A stretch of DNA of 43,668 bases, from contig JALREE010000146.1 in NCBI GenBank assembly GCA_023256835.1, forward strand, positions 1 to 43,668. The letters are read 5' to 3'. Shown piece by piece: positions 10,284-21,187 of this stretch. Position 1 is the stretch's first letter. Each line of letters starts with the position of its first letter. The notes beneath the pieces were generated by a model. That model was not told where the DNA came from. It did no database searches and worked only from the letters and a program-made list of their open reading frames with translations. The position numbers and the translations under genes were made by a program. This DNA comes from Pseudomonadales bacterium (GTDB lineage: Bacteria; Pseudomonadota; Gammaproteobacteria; Pseudomonadales; Pseudohongiellaceae).

Positions 10284-11207
10284 ATGGACGGCAATCGGGT
10301 GACAGGCATATTCCTGGGCAGGGCGCTGCGACCATGGCTCGCGGTGTCGGCTGCACTGCTGTGCAACGCCAGTCTGCAGGCCCAGACCACGGCCGTGCCG
10401 CTGGATTTCGACCCGGAGTCGTTCCTGCGCGAGGCGAACTCCGAGGTGGCCGTGCCCACCGAGTTCACCTGGATCCGCGGCCGCTACACCAACTATGGCG
10501 GCGGAGGCGGGCGCCGTGGTGGTGGCTTCTCCGGAGGGGATTTCGGCGGCTTCGGCGGTGGTGGACGGCGCGGCGGCTGGTGGGACACCGACTATCCGGA
10601 TGCCGAATCCAACTTCCTGCGCGGCGTGCAGCGCTACACGAACATCGACGCCAACAGCAAGAGTTACGACTTCCTGGAACTCACCGATCCGCGCCTGTTC
10701 GAGCACACGTTCCTGTACATGAACATGAAGCGCGTGCCCATCGGCAGCACCATGAGCGGCCCGGATTTCAGCCCCGAGGAAATCGAGGCGATGCGCGAAT
10801 TCATGTTTCGCGGCGGCTTCATCCTGCTCGACGATTTCTGGGGCGATGCGCATCTGGAGGACTTCCAGACCGAGATGGTCAAGCTCTTCCCGGAACGGCC
10901 GCTGGTGAAGCTCGATACCGATCACGAGATCTTCCACACCTTCTTCGACGTCGAGGAAGTGGTGCAGGTGCCAGGTCGCGCAGTCACCTGGGATTTCAAC
11001 GGCGGCTTCAGTCTGGATGATCCGAACTATCCGCCGGCCGTGTACGCGATTCTCGACGACGACGGCCGTGTTATGCTCGTGGCCAATCACAATGCGGACC
11101 TTGGCGATGGCTGGGAACACACGTTCTTCGAGCCCTACCCCACGCGCTACAGCAACGAGGCGTACAAGATCGCCATCAACTACTTGATATACGCATTCAC
11201 ACACTGA
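10284..11207 (+). CDS. DUF4159-type exported protein with Gly-rich N-terminal segment
   Basis: Signal peptide; GGGGGRRGGGFSGGDFGGFGGGGRRGG; FRGGFILLDDFWGD; conserved cluster position. ATG at 10284 (MDGNR) preferred over the longer GTG because of an upstream GGAGA. Confidence 0.75.
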   Translation: MDGNRVTGIFLGRALRPWLAVSAALLCNASLQAQTTAVPLDFDPESFLREANSEVAVPTEFTWIRGRYTNYGGGGGRRGGGFSGGDFGGFGGGGRRGGWWDTDYPDAESNFLRGVQRYTNIDANSKSYDFLELTDPRLFEHTFLYMNMKRVPIGSTMSGPDFSPEEIEAMREFMFRGGFILLDDFWGDAHLEDFQTEMVKLFPERPLVKLDTDHEIFHTFFDVEEVVQVPGRAVTWDFNGGFSLDDPNYPPAVYAILDDDGRVMLVANHNADLGDGWEHTFFEPYPTRYSNEAYKIAINYLIYAFTH

Positions 11208-11267
11208 GACGGACACAAAGACCGCCACAACATCCACAGGAACCATAGCGAAAACAGGAATCACCCC

Positions 11268-12311
<1,044 letters not shown>

Positions 12312-12332
12312 GCCTGGGGCGGACGCATCCTC

Positions 12333-13226
12333 ATGACGAGCAACACGACATTCATCGACCCGACGGTTCTCTCCAGTCTCAACAACCTGGAGCTGCGCGC
12401 CCGCGTGGTGGTGGAGGGCTTTGTCTCTGGTCTGCACAAGAGTCCGCACCGCGGCTTCAGTGTGGAGTTCACCGACTACCGTCACTACTACCGTGGCGAC
12501 GACATGCGCCATGTGGACTGGAAGCTGTATGCCCGCAGCGACAAGTTCTACATCAAGCAGTACGAGGACGAAACCAATGTCCGCTGCTATGTCGTGCTGG
12601 ATTCCAGTGCGTCCATGGGCTATGCCTCCGGCGCGATGAGCAAGCTGGAGTATGGTCGCACGCTGGCCTCGGCGCTGGCCTATTTCATCATGCGCCAGCG
12701 CGATGCCGTGGGGCTGATCACCTTCGACGCGAAAGTGAACGAGTACATTCCCGCCCTGTGCCGGCAGCCGCATCTGATTCGCATCCTGCGCGTGCTGGCG
12801 GGACTGCAGGCCGGAGCCCGCACGGACGTGGTGCGCCCGCTGTCCGATCTGGCCACCAATCTCAATCGCAAGAGCATGGTGATCCTGATCAGCGACATGC
12901 TGGAAGACGAGGAGCAGATCATCAAGACGCTGCAGCGCCTGCGCTCCATGGGCAATGACGTGATCGTGTTCCATGTGCTGGACGATGCGGAGCTGCACTT
13001 CCGCTTCCAGGAGGCCACCGAATTCATCGATGCCGAGACCCGCGAGAGCTTCATCACCCAGCCGCAGTCCATCCGCGCTGCCTATCTGGAGAATCTCGCC
13101 AGGTACCTGGAATTCTGCAAGAAACAGTGCCAGAGCAGCGGCGTGGACTACTGTCTGCTCAACACCTCGCAGCCGCTGGATACCGCGCTGTATTCCTATA
13201 TCGCGCGCCGCGCCAGGAGTTTCTGA
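12333..13226 (+). CDS. DUF58 domain protein with VWA-like MIDAS
   Basis: LRARVVVEGFVSGLHKSPHRGFSVEFTDYRHYYRGDDMRHVDWKLYARSDKFYIKQYEDETN, then VLDSSASM; downstream of moxR. Confidence 0.96.
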   Translation: MTSNTTFIDPTVLSSLNNLELRARVVVEGFVSGLHKSPHRGFSVEFTDYRHYYRGDDMRHVDWKLYARSDKFYIKQYEDETNVRCYVVLDSSASMGYASGAMSKLEYGRTLASALAYFIMRQRDAVGLITFDAKVNEYIPALCRQPHLIRILRVLAGLQAGARTDVVRPLSDLATNLNRKSMVILISDMLEDEEQIIKTLQRLRSMGNDVIVFHVLDDAELHFRFQEATEFIDAETRESFITQPQSIRAAYLENLARYLEFCKKQCQSSGVDYCLLNTSQPLDTALYSYIARRARSF

Positions 13227-15257
13227 ATGAGTTTCCTGAGCCCGCTGTTTCTGTTCGGTCTGCTGGCAGCGGCACTGCCCATCGCCATTCACCTGATCCG
13301 CAAGGAAACGCCGCCGAAGATGGTGTTCGGCACGCTGCGCTTTTTGAAGAACACCTCGAAGAAACTCATCCTGTTCCAGCAGATCCAGCAGTGGCTGCTG
13401 CTGCTGTTGCGGGCGGCCGTGATTTCCCTGCTGGTGTTCGCCTTCGCCCGTCCGTTGTTCGATGGCGCGATCGCGTCCCTGGTGGATGCCGCGCCCGAGT
13501 CGTCGGTGATTCTGCTCGATGTGTCCATGAGCATGCGCTATGGCGAGCGCAACGCGCAGGCGCGGGCGGCCGCACAGGATCTGCTCGCAGGCATGTCGGC
13601 CGGCGACGAAGTGGCCATCGTGGCTTTCGGCGGTTCGGCGCTGCAGGTGCGTGAGCTGAGCACCGATCTGGACGGTGCCCGCGCCTTTCTCGATGGCCTG
13701 GCGGAACCGGGCTATGACGTGACCCGTTACATGCCGGCACTGCGGCTGGCCAATGATTTGCTGGAGTCCGCACGCCATGACACCCGCAACGTGCATCTGA
13801 TTTCCGACTTCCAGGCCAGCGGCATGGGCAATGACGATTCCGGCTGGGTGATGTCGGCCGGGGTGCGCCTGAACCCGGTGGATGTGGGCGAGGGGCCCAC
13901 CCGCAATCTGCTGCTGACCGATGTGCGCTCGCCCGATCAGCTCATCGAGAATCAGAGCGAATACGAGATTCTGGCCCGCGTGCGCAGCACGGGCAGTGTG
14001 CATGTCGATCAGGCCGAGGTGCGGCTGCTGCTGGACGGCGTGGAAACCGCGCGCAAGCCGGTCAATCTCACCGATCTCTCCGAGGAAGTCGTGCGTCTGC
14101 CCGCCGTGTTCGATACCGCGGGCACCCATCGCGGCGAGATTCGCGTGGGCACCGACGATTTCGCCATCGACAACAGCTATTTCTTCACCGTGGATGTCAT
14201 GGCGAAGATCCGGGTGCTGCTGGTCAATGGCGAGCCCTCGCCGGACTGGTACGAGGATGAGGCTCACTGGCTGGGTCTGGCCATCGGTGGTACGGCCGAG
14301 TCGCCCTTCGTGCTCACCCGCAGCACGCCGCGCGATCTCGATGCCGAATTGCTCGCGCAGCATGACGTGGTGGTGCTGCTCAATGCCGGCAGTGATGTCA
14401 ATTCCACCCAGGCCGGTGCGCTGAACGAATTCGTCCGCGCGGGCGGCAGCCTGCTGCTGGCGCCGGGAGATCGCGTGACAGCGGGCCCGTTCAATCAGCT
14501 GTTCGGAGCCATCAGTCCCGCTGCCCTGGAGCAGCCCGTGCGCCTGGCAGCCGGTGACTATCTGCTGATCGCCGACATCGACCAGCGTCACCCCGTCCTG
14601 TTGCCGCTGGGCACCGACTGGGGCGTGCGCTTCGAAGGCTACTGGGCGGCCACGGCCGCGGCCGATGCCGACGTGCTGATGCAGTTCGACAACGGCAACC
14701 CTGCGCTGCTGGAGCGTGCCGTCGGGCAGGGACGTGTGCTGCTGTTCGCGTCTGCGCTGGACACCGAGTGGAACAATCTGCCGCTGCAGGGACTGTTTCT
14801 GCCCTTTGCGCACGAGTCCCTGCGTTACCTGGCCCAAGCGACCGAGAAGGAGCGCGCCTACCGGGTGGGGGACGTGATCGACCTGAGCACCGCCGTAGCG
14901 GAAGACGCGACTCTGACCATCACCGATGGCGCTGGCGTCAGCACGCAATTGCTGGCGGGCAATCGCCTGCTCACAGTAAGCACTGCCGGCTTCATGAACA
15001 TCGATGATGGGGCCTCGGTGCAGTTCTATGCTGTCAATCCGGACCCGCAGGAATCCGCTCTCGAACGCATCGCGCCTTCGGCCCTGCAGGATGCCGTCAC
15101 CAATCCCGAAACCGAGCCGATGCAATCCGAGGAAGTGCGCACCGCGCAGTTGATCGCGGAGATCGAAGGGCCCCAGCGTGTGTGGTGGTGGCTGCTGCTT
15201 CTGGTCATGTTCATGCTGCTCGCCGAGACACGCGTCGCCAATACCACCTACCGCTGA
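13227..15257 (+). CDS. BatA-type N-terminal membrane protein with VWA domain
   Basis: MSFLSPLFLFGLLAAALPIAIHLI (BatA N-terminus), MIDAS LLDVSMSM, C-terminal TM WWWLLLLVMFMLLAETRVA. Abuts the DUF58 stop codon. Confidence 0.92.
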   Translation: MSFLSPLFLFGLLAAALPIAIHLIRKETPPKMVFGTLRFLKNTSKKLILFQQIQQWLLLLLRAAVISLLVFAFARPLFDGAIASLVDAAPESSVILLDVSMSMRYGERNAQARAAAQDLLAGMSAGDEVAIVAFGGSALQVRELSTDLDGARAFLDGLAEPGYDVTRYMPALRLANDLLESARHDTRNVHLISDFQASGMGNDDSGWVMSAGVRLNPVDVGEGPTRNLLLTDVRSPDQLIENQSEYEILARVRSTGSVHVDQAEVRLLLDGVETARKPVNLTDLSEEVVRLPAVFDTAGTHRGEIRVGTDDFAIDNSYFFTVDVMAKIRVLLVNGEPSPDWYEDEAHWLGLAIGGTAESPFVLTRSTPRDLDAELLAQHDVVVLLNAGSDVNSTQAGALNEFVRAGGSLLLAPGDRVTAGPFNQLFGAISPAALEQPVRLAAGDYLLIADIDQRHPVLLPLGTDWGVRFEGYWAATAAADADVLMQFDNGNPALLERAVGQGRVLLFASALDTEWNNLPLQGLFLPFAHESLRYLAQATEKERAYRVGDVIDLSTAVAEDATLTITDGAGVSTQLLAGNRLLTVSTAGFMNIDDGASVQFYAVNPDPQESALERIAPSALQDAVTNPETEPMQSEEVRTAQLIAEIEGPQRVWWWLLLLVMFMLLAETRVANTTYR

Positions 15258-15260
15258 GAG

Positions 15261-15281
15261 CAGGGCCGGATGCCGGCCCTG
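15261..15281 (+). terminator. GC hairpin at the end of the MoxR/DUF58/VWA cluster
   Basis: cagggccgg-atg-ccggccctg, perfect 9-bp stem, 4 nt after the BatA stop, followed by a T-containing tract (tcatatttg). Confidence 0.6.
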
Positions 15282-15463
15282 TCATATTTGTCACAATCCC
15301 ATCCTCTTGTTTTTCCTTATCTTTCATTTCGAATCTGTCATGGCTGTGCAATATGGCGGTCACATGTCACGAAAAATTCATGCAATGACGGCAGTTTTCG
15401 ATTGCCTGTGGCGGGTTCCTGGAGGATATTTCCTGCACAAAAACTAGAAACACGGTATTGGAG

Positions 15464-16195
15464 ATGAACAACAAGAATGGCTTTCTTCGCACTTTTTTCT
15501 ACACGGCAATCCTGACAGCGTCCTGCTCATTCGCTCATGCACAGGACGATGGTCTCTCTTCCGCCTCCACTGTCGCGCCGCAACTTCAGGCGCAGGCAGC
15601 AAAGCATGTCGCGCTGGTCGGCGACATGGCGGCGGAATTCGGCCCCTATGATCTGCGTCTGACGGAGCCGCTGCTCGCAGCGGCCGACCGGCAGGCGGAA
15701 GCGGGGCTTTTCACGCAGGCTCTGGAGGGCTATCAACAGGCCCTGCAGATCACGCGCATCAACACGGGTCTCTACAGTGAGCAACAGATTCCCCTGGTGG
15801 AACGCATCATCGACTGCCACGTCTCGATGGCTGACTGGCCGAACGTGGACGAACAGTTTCGCTACCTGGAGTTGCTGTATTCCCGGGTCTACGAGCCGGG
15901 TTCCGAAGGCTGGGCGCGCGGTATCGCCCAGGTGTCGGACTGGCATGTGCTCGTGATCAATCACGGGCTGGCCACCAATCGCCAGGACCATCTGAAAGAG
16001 GCACACGACTTGCTGACCAAGCGACTCGAGTACACGCAGAAGATGGAAGGCGTGGATGAACGTGTGCTGGAGGTGCTGCGGCGCAATGTCGAACTGACCA
16101 CGCATTACTTGCGGCTGGCGGCACGGCGTTCGGCGCAGGAGGCGTTCGACGGCGCCAGGCTCAGTCTGGTGGATCAAGTGGCCTGGACGAACTGA
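15464..16195 (+). CDS. Secreted TPR-like protein of unknown function
   Basis: Signal peptide (FFYTAILTASCSFAHAQ) and helical repeat AGLFTQALEGYQQALQITRINTG. TTG at 15458 is an alternative start. Confidence 0.65.
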   Translation: MNNKNGFLRTFFYTAILTASCSFAHAQDDGLSSASTVAPQLQAQAAKHVALVGDMAAEFGPYDLRLTEPLLAAADRQAEAGLFTQALEGYQQALQITRINTGLYSEQQIPLVERIIDCHVSMADWPNVDEQFRYLELLYSRVYEPGSEGWARGIAQVSDWHVLVINHGLATNRQDHLKEAHDLLTKRLEYTQKMEGVDERVLEVLRRNVELTTHYLRLAARRSAQEAFDGARLSLVDQVAWTN

Positions 16196-16274
16196 TGAAG
16201 CGTGATGCGGGGTGAAGGTCGCTGAGGATCGGAACCTGCAGACTGCTCAGTGTCAGAAAAGGGGGGGGGACAAA

Positions 16275-16300
16275 GATCGGCCTGCAGGCCCGCTCCTCAG
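16275..16300. repeat. REP-like palindromic element (single copy seen)
   Basis: agatcggcctgcaggcccgctcctca; reverse complement tGAGGAGCGGGCCTGCAGGCCGATCt resembles the GTAGGAGCGGGC...GCCCGC(GA) REP type. Core ggcctgcaggcc is a perfect palindrome. Confidence 0.4.
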
Positions 16301-16422
16301 CTGTTTCTGCCCGGTTGCCACACTCCCTGGCGGCGGTTGAACAGAAAGTGAACAGATAGTAGCACAGGGGTTTCGCGCAGAAGTTCGAGCGTTACAATCT
16401 GTTGCAAACCCTCAATCTGTGA

Positions 16423-16448
16423 CACGTGGGCACTGCCGTGCCCACGTG
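16423..16448. other. Strong inverted repeat downstream of the RND permease stop
   Basis: cacgtgggcac-tgcc-gtgcccacgtg, perfect 11-bp stem with 4-nt loop, 45 nt downstream of the minus-strand stop. No U-tract on either strand. Confidence 0.6.
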
Positions 16449-16493
16449 ACAAAGTCGAACGCTCGTTCTCTATTTTCTGCGTTTCACCGCAAC

Positions 16494-19400
16494 TCAGTGG
16501 CCAACTCCCGGCGTCATCCGGGGTTTGGAGGTGTCATTGCCACTGCCGAATCGGCTGCGCAGGCTGCGCAGATGCTCGCGCAGCCTGCTCGGCAGGGCCA
16601 GCATGGCCGGCGTGATGATCAGCGTCAGAATCGTGCCGAAGGTCAGGCCGTACACGATCGCACTTGCCAGCTGGACCCACTGCGACGTGATCGGCCCGCC
16701 CACTTCCACTTCGGCCAGGATCAGATCGATCGAGACGTGCATGGCCAGCGGCAGCAGCCCGAACCCCGTCGTGAATGTTGTCAGGAACACCGGGCGCAGA
16801 CGCTGCACCCCTGTCTGCACGATCACTTCCTCCAGGCTCCAGTCCTGGCGCGTTCTGCGCAGATAATTGAACGTGTCGATCAGGATGATGTTGTTGTTCA
16901 CGATGATGCCCGCGAGTGCCACGATGCCCACACCTGTCAGGATCACGCTGAAGGTCTGCCCCGTGAGAAGCAGGCCGAGCAGCACGCCAGTGGTCGAGAG
17001 CAGCACGGCGGAAAGGATAAGCAGTGTCTGGTAGAAACTGTTGAACTGAGTCACCAGCAGAATTGCCATCAGCATCAGGGAAATGCCGAAGGCCTGCATC
17101 AGGAACGCGAAGGACTGCTCCTGCTCCTCATTGGCCCCACGGAACTGATAGTCAACGCCGGGCATCATCGGGTTGGTTTCCAGCCACTGCTCCAGCTCCA
17201 CCAGCTTGTTGGCCGTGACCACGCCGGGTGCCGGGTTGGCGCGCACGTAGATGACCTTGTTGCCATCCACGCGCTGGATCGAGCTGACCTTCGGTTCTGG
17301 AACACGGGTGATGAAGCTGCTGACCGGGGCCGGGCCGCTGTTGGTGTTCACCATGATCTTCTCGATCTGCTCGAGGCCACGATACTCCTCGGGGTAGCGC
17401 ACACGAATGTCCACTTCTTCTTCCGTGTCGTCCGGACGGTAGTCGCCCATGCGCACGCCTTCGGTGAGCAGCTGCACAGCGGTGCCCACTTCGGTGATGT
17501 TCGCGCCGAACATGGCGGCGCGGGCACGGTCGACATTGATGGCCCATTCGATGCCGGGAATCGGCGTGGTGTCATCGATGTCGATCAGGCCTGTCATGCC
17601 GGTTTCCAGATGCTCCCGCACTCGATTAGCCTCGGTGATCAGATCATCGAGATTGTCTCCGAATATCTCGATCTGCAGCTCCTTGCCCACCGGCGGGCCC
17701 TGCTCGATGGTGGCAATCTCCGCGCGAACGCCGGGGATGTTGCTGATGGCCTCACGGTAGAGGTTCTCGATCTCGAAGCCATTGACGTCCCGGATGCGGC
17801 GGTCGGTGAACTCCACGAAGATCGTGCCCACCAGATCCGGTGCGGAACTCTGTCCGCCGCCCAGGCTCTGCCCGGCACCCGACTGGGTGACGACGTTCTT
17901 GTAGAAGCCCACGTCCATGATGCGCTGCTCGACATCCACCACCATGTCACGGATTTCCTCAGGCGAGAAATTACCTCGGGCGAACACCTGCACGCGCGTC
18001 TGATTGGGCTCTACGGCAGTGAAGAATTCCACGCCGGCGCCGTAGTTGAAGTAGGCGAGCACGATGCCGATCAGAGTGCCGAAGCTGCCCAGGAACACCA
18101 GCCCAGGCGAGCGTGCTGCAGTGCGCAGGACATTGGCGTAGAGGCGACTCACGCCTCGCAGACGCGAGGAATCCACTTCGTCGTGATGGACTGCGGTGAC
18201 GTTGCCCGCCACCTTGGGCTCCTTGGCGAACAAGGCACCGATGACGGGGGCGAACCAGAGTGCATACAGCAGGGATCCCACCAGCACCGCGAACACGGTG
18301 ATCGGCAGATAGCGCATGAATTCGCCTGCAACCCCCGGCCAGAACATCATGGGCAGGAAGGCCGCCAGTGTGGTGAGCGTGGACGCGATGATCGGCCAGA
18401 ACATGCGGTTCACGGCCTCTGCGTAGGCGTCTTCCTTGCTGTAGCCCTCGGCCATTCGCGTGTCGGCGAATTCCACCATCACGACCGCCCCGTCCACGAG
18501 CATGCCCAGACCGAGCAGCAGGCCGAAGATCACCATGAAATTGTAGGTGAAGCCCAGCATGGAGATGACGATGAAGGCGAAGAAGAACGAGAAGGGCACG
18601 GCCAGAGTCACGATGATGCCTGAGCGCACGCCGACGGCCGCGATGATCACGATCAGCACCAGCACCATCGAAGAGACCATGTTGCCCTGCAGGCCCAGGT
18701 TCTGCTCGATCACGATAGGCGCCGTGTTGTTCAGGTAGGCAATGGTCACGGCGGGAGGCAGTGTGGGCAGCATCTCCTCCACGATCACATCGATCTTGTC
18801 CATGGCCTCGATGAGGTTGGCGCCCTTGCGCTTCTGCACATCAATGGAGATGGAGCGCTCGCCATTGGCGTAGGAGTAGCGCTGCGCATCCTTGAAGGTG
18901 CGGCGCACTTCCGCGATGTCGCTGAGCGTCAGCACGCCGAACTGGTTCGCCGCGATGGGAATGTCGAACAGGTCTTCCTGCGTCTCGATCAGGCCTGGCA
19001 GCTTCACGGAAAAACTGCCTTGGCCTGTGTTCACGGCGCCGGCGGGGATCAGCCGGTTGTTGCTGGTCACTGCCTGCACGATCTGCTGGTTGGTGAGGCC
19101 GTAGGTCTCCAGCTGGGCGGGGTCGATGATCGCTTCCAGCAATTCCTCGCGATCACCCACCATGTCGGCGGACATGATCTCGGGCAGCGTCTCGATGCGG
19201 CGCTGCAGGTCCTGCGCCACTTGCAGCAGCACGCGTTCGGGCACGTCCTCGCCACTGATGGCGATCTGCACCAGGGGAACGGAGGCGGCCGAGACTTCCT
19301 GCACGATGGGTTCCTCGGTGGACTGCGGGAAGCGTGCCTGGGCGCGGTCGATGGCGGTGCGGATTTCCTGCAGGGCAATGGTCGAATCCAGCGTCACATC

Positions 19401-19685
19401 GAACTCGGCGATGATGGTCGCCGCGCCTTCACTGGAGAAGGAACTCACCTCGGTGATGCCTTCGACAGTCTTGAGCTCCACTTCCGCGGGCTTGGCCAGC
19501 AGTCGCTCGGCATCCTCGGGGGAAATGCCCTCGTGAATGATCGTGGTGACGATGATCGGCACCGACACATCCGGATTGAGCTCGACGGGAATGGTCAGAT
19601 AGGACACGAAGCCCGTGGCCATGATGGCCGCGAAGATGCTCAGTGTGGTTCTGGCCCGTGATACAGAGGCACGTATGTAGCGCAT
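16494..19685 (-). CDS. RND-family efflux transporter permease subunit
   Basis: MRYIRASVSRARTTLSIFAAIMATGFVSYLTIPVELNPDVSVPIIVTTIIHEGISPEDAERLLAKPAEVELKTVEGI; LGLGMLVDGAVVMVEFAD; GIIVNNNIILIDTF. Confidence 0.97.
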   Translation of the reverse strand: MRYIRASVSRARTTLSIFAAIMATGFVSYLTIPVELNPDVSVPIIVTTIIHEGISPEDAERLLAKPAEVELKTVEGITEVSSFSSEGAATIIAEFDVTLDSTIALQEIRTAIDRAQARFPQSTEEPIVQEVSAASVPLVQIAISGEDVPERVLLQVAQDLQRRIETLPEIMSADMVGDREELLEAIIDPAQLETYGLTNQQIVQAVTSNNRLIPAGAVNTGQGSFSVKLPGLIETQEDLFDIPIAANQFGVLTLSDIAEVRRTFKDAQRYSYANGERSISIDVQKRKGANLIEAMDKIDVIVEEMLPTLPPAVTIAYLNNTAPIVIEQNLGLQGNMVSSMVLVLIVIIAAVGVRSGIIVTLAVPFSFFFAFIVISMLGFTYNFMVIFGLLLGLGMLVDGAVVMVEFADTRMAEGYSKEDAYAEAVNRMFWPIIASTLTTLAAFLPMMFWPGVAGEFMRYLPITVFAVLVGSLLYALWFAPVIGALFAKEPKVAGNVTAVHHDEVDSSRLRGVSRLYANVLRTAARSPGLVFLGSFGTLIGIVLAYFNYGAGVEFFTAVEPNQTRVQVFARGNFSPEEIRDMVVDVEQRIMDVGFYKNVVTQSGAGQSLGGGQSSAPDLVGTIFVEFTDRRIRDVNGFEIENLYREAISNIPGVRAEIATIEQGPPVGKELQIEIFGDNLDDLITEANRVREHLETGMTGLIDIDDTTPIPGIEWAINVDRARAAMFGANITEVGTAVQLLTEGVRMGDYRPDDTEEEVDIRVRYPEEYRGLEQIEKIMVNTNSGPAPVSSFITRVPEPKVSSIQRVDGNKVIYVRANPAPGVVTANKLVELEQWLETNPMMPGVDYQFRGANEEQEQSFAFLMQAFGISLMLMAILLVTQFNSFYQTLLILSAVLLSTTGVLLGLLLTGQTFSVILTGVGIVALAGIIVNNNIILIDTFNYLRRTRQDWSLEEVIVQTGVQRLRPVFLTTFTTGFGLLPLAMHVSIDLILAEVEVGGPITSQWVQLASAIVYGLTFGTILTLIITPAMLALPSRLREHLRSLRSRFGSGNDTSKPRMTPGVGH

Positions 19686-19698
19686 GTCAGTTGTCCGT

Positions 19699-20829
19699 TC
19701 AGAGGGTTGACCAGGAAGAATCGGGAATCACGGTCTGGCCGGCGAAGACAATCTCCTGACCATGAGTGATCACCTGCACGCTGGCGGGCAGGCCGGTCAC
19801 CCACATGCCGGGATCGACGCTGGTGTTCTCGCCCACGATGGTGACCGGTGCGAAGTGCACCAGGTTGCTGGCATCGACATGCTTGATGCCGATCAGGCCT
19901 GCGTCATCCATGGTGAGTGCAGAGGCCGGCACCAGATGGGCCTGGGTCTCGCTGGCGGCGATGTAGATCTCGGCAGTGATGCCCTGGCGAATCGACTGCT
20001 CGGTCGGGTCGATCTCGACTTCGATGGCGTAGCTTCGCGAGGTGCTGTCGGCCGCGCGGGAGATGTAGGTGACCTTGCCCGTCACGGATTCGCCGGAGAG
20101 CAGTGTGGCACTCACCGGTGCGCCAAGCGTCAGCTTGCCGACGTCCTGCTCCGCCACAAGGCCAGTCAGCAGCATTGGCGTGTCGTCGAGCAGGGAGGCG
20201 CACTGACCGCCCATGTCCATCAGATCGCCCACTTCCACGGCGCGGGTTTCCATGATGCCGGCGAACGGTGCGGTGATGCGGGTACGCTGCAAGGAGAGTT
20301 CGGCACGCTTGACGGCGGCGGTGGAGGAATCGAGCGCCGCCTTGAGCTGGGCCAGGCCCACTCGGGACTGCAGGCCGCGCGCCTGCAGATCAAGGGCCCC
20401 TTGATACTCCATGCGCGCCTGCTCTTCTCGGCTGATGGCTTCCTGCAGATCGGTGGCGCGGGTGTCGATGGCGATCTCGCACAGCACGTCGCCGGCGTTC
20501 ACACGGGCACCACGTGTCACCGGGGTGGCCACCACGCGGCCGGCAGCTTCGGCGCGCACATCGACCAGGCGGAAGGCCTTGGTCTGGCCACGCACGCGCA
20601 CCTGCTGAGTGTAGTTCTGTGCGTCGATACGAGCCACTCGCACGGTGAAGGTCTGATTGTCACTGGTAATGGGAGTGTCGCCTGCGACAGCCGTCACCGC
20701 TGCATCGCTTGCCGGCAGCGCGTAACCGTCGTCCAGTGCGCCGCGCTCGCGCGGCCAGGCCATCCATACCACAACGACAACAACCAGCGCGATGGCTGTC
20801 ACATGTTTGATTTTCACGTCGATCTCCAA
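19699..20829 (-). CDS. RND efflux periplasmic adaptor (HlyD/MFP family)
   Basis: N-terminal TM; VRVRGQTKAFRLVDVRAEAAGRVVATPVTRGARVNAGDVLCEIAID; RTRITAPFAGIMETRAVEVGDLM. GTG at 20817 is a possible start. Confidence 0.94.
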   Translation of the reverse strand: MEIDVKIKHVTAIALVVVVVVWMAWPRERGALDDGYALPASDAAVTAVAGDTPITSDNQTFTVRVARIDAQNYTQQVRVRGQTKAFRLVDVRAEAAGRVVATPVTRGARVNAGDVLCEIAIDTRATDLQEAISREEQARMEYQGALDLQARGLQSRVGLAQLKAALDSSTAAVKRAELSLQRTRITAPFAGIMETRAVEVGDLMDMGGQCASLLDDTPMLLTGLVAEQDVGKLTLGAPVSATLLSGESVTGKVTYISRAADSTSRSYAIEVEIDPTEQSIRQGITAEIYIAASETQAHLVPASALTMDDAGLIGIKHVDASNLVHFAPVTIVGENTSVDPGMWVTGLPASVQVITHGQEIVFAGQTVIPDSSWSTL

Positions 20830-21187
20830 TTATCGAAAGGTTTGCGCGGCCGCCACTCTGGCCGCCCATGGCATCCGTTGTCCTGCTTTCCGGGCAAGTT
20901 GTACGACAGAAACACGGGAAGTGGTCGCTACGGCCCTCATCAAAAAGGCGCCGTGTGTCTCTGGAATGGTTAGCTTGGACTGCTGATTTATTTTGGGAAT
21001 GGCAGAAGTGACATGGCACTGCATTGTGGGCCCACGGCAGCAGCGTTCAGGGATACCCACTTTTTTGTGAGCGCATTGTAACCGAGCAGGCAAGCATTGC
21101 AACGCCGTGATTCTCCTCCGCCAGAGGCATTCACTGCGATTCTCTGGTCAATAATTGGCCTGTCTACGCGGGAAGGTGGAGTCTGGA

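Noticed and set aside
16419-18623. 734-aa plus-strand ORF opposite the RND permease
   Set aside because: The minus strand encodes an unmistakable RND permease; the plus translation has no domain features.
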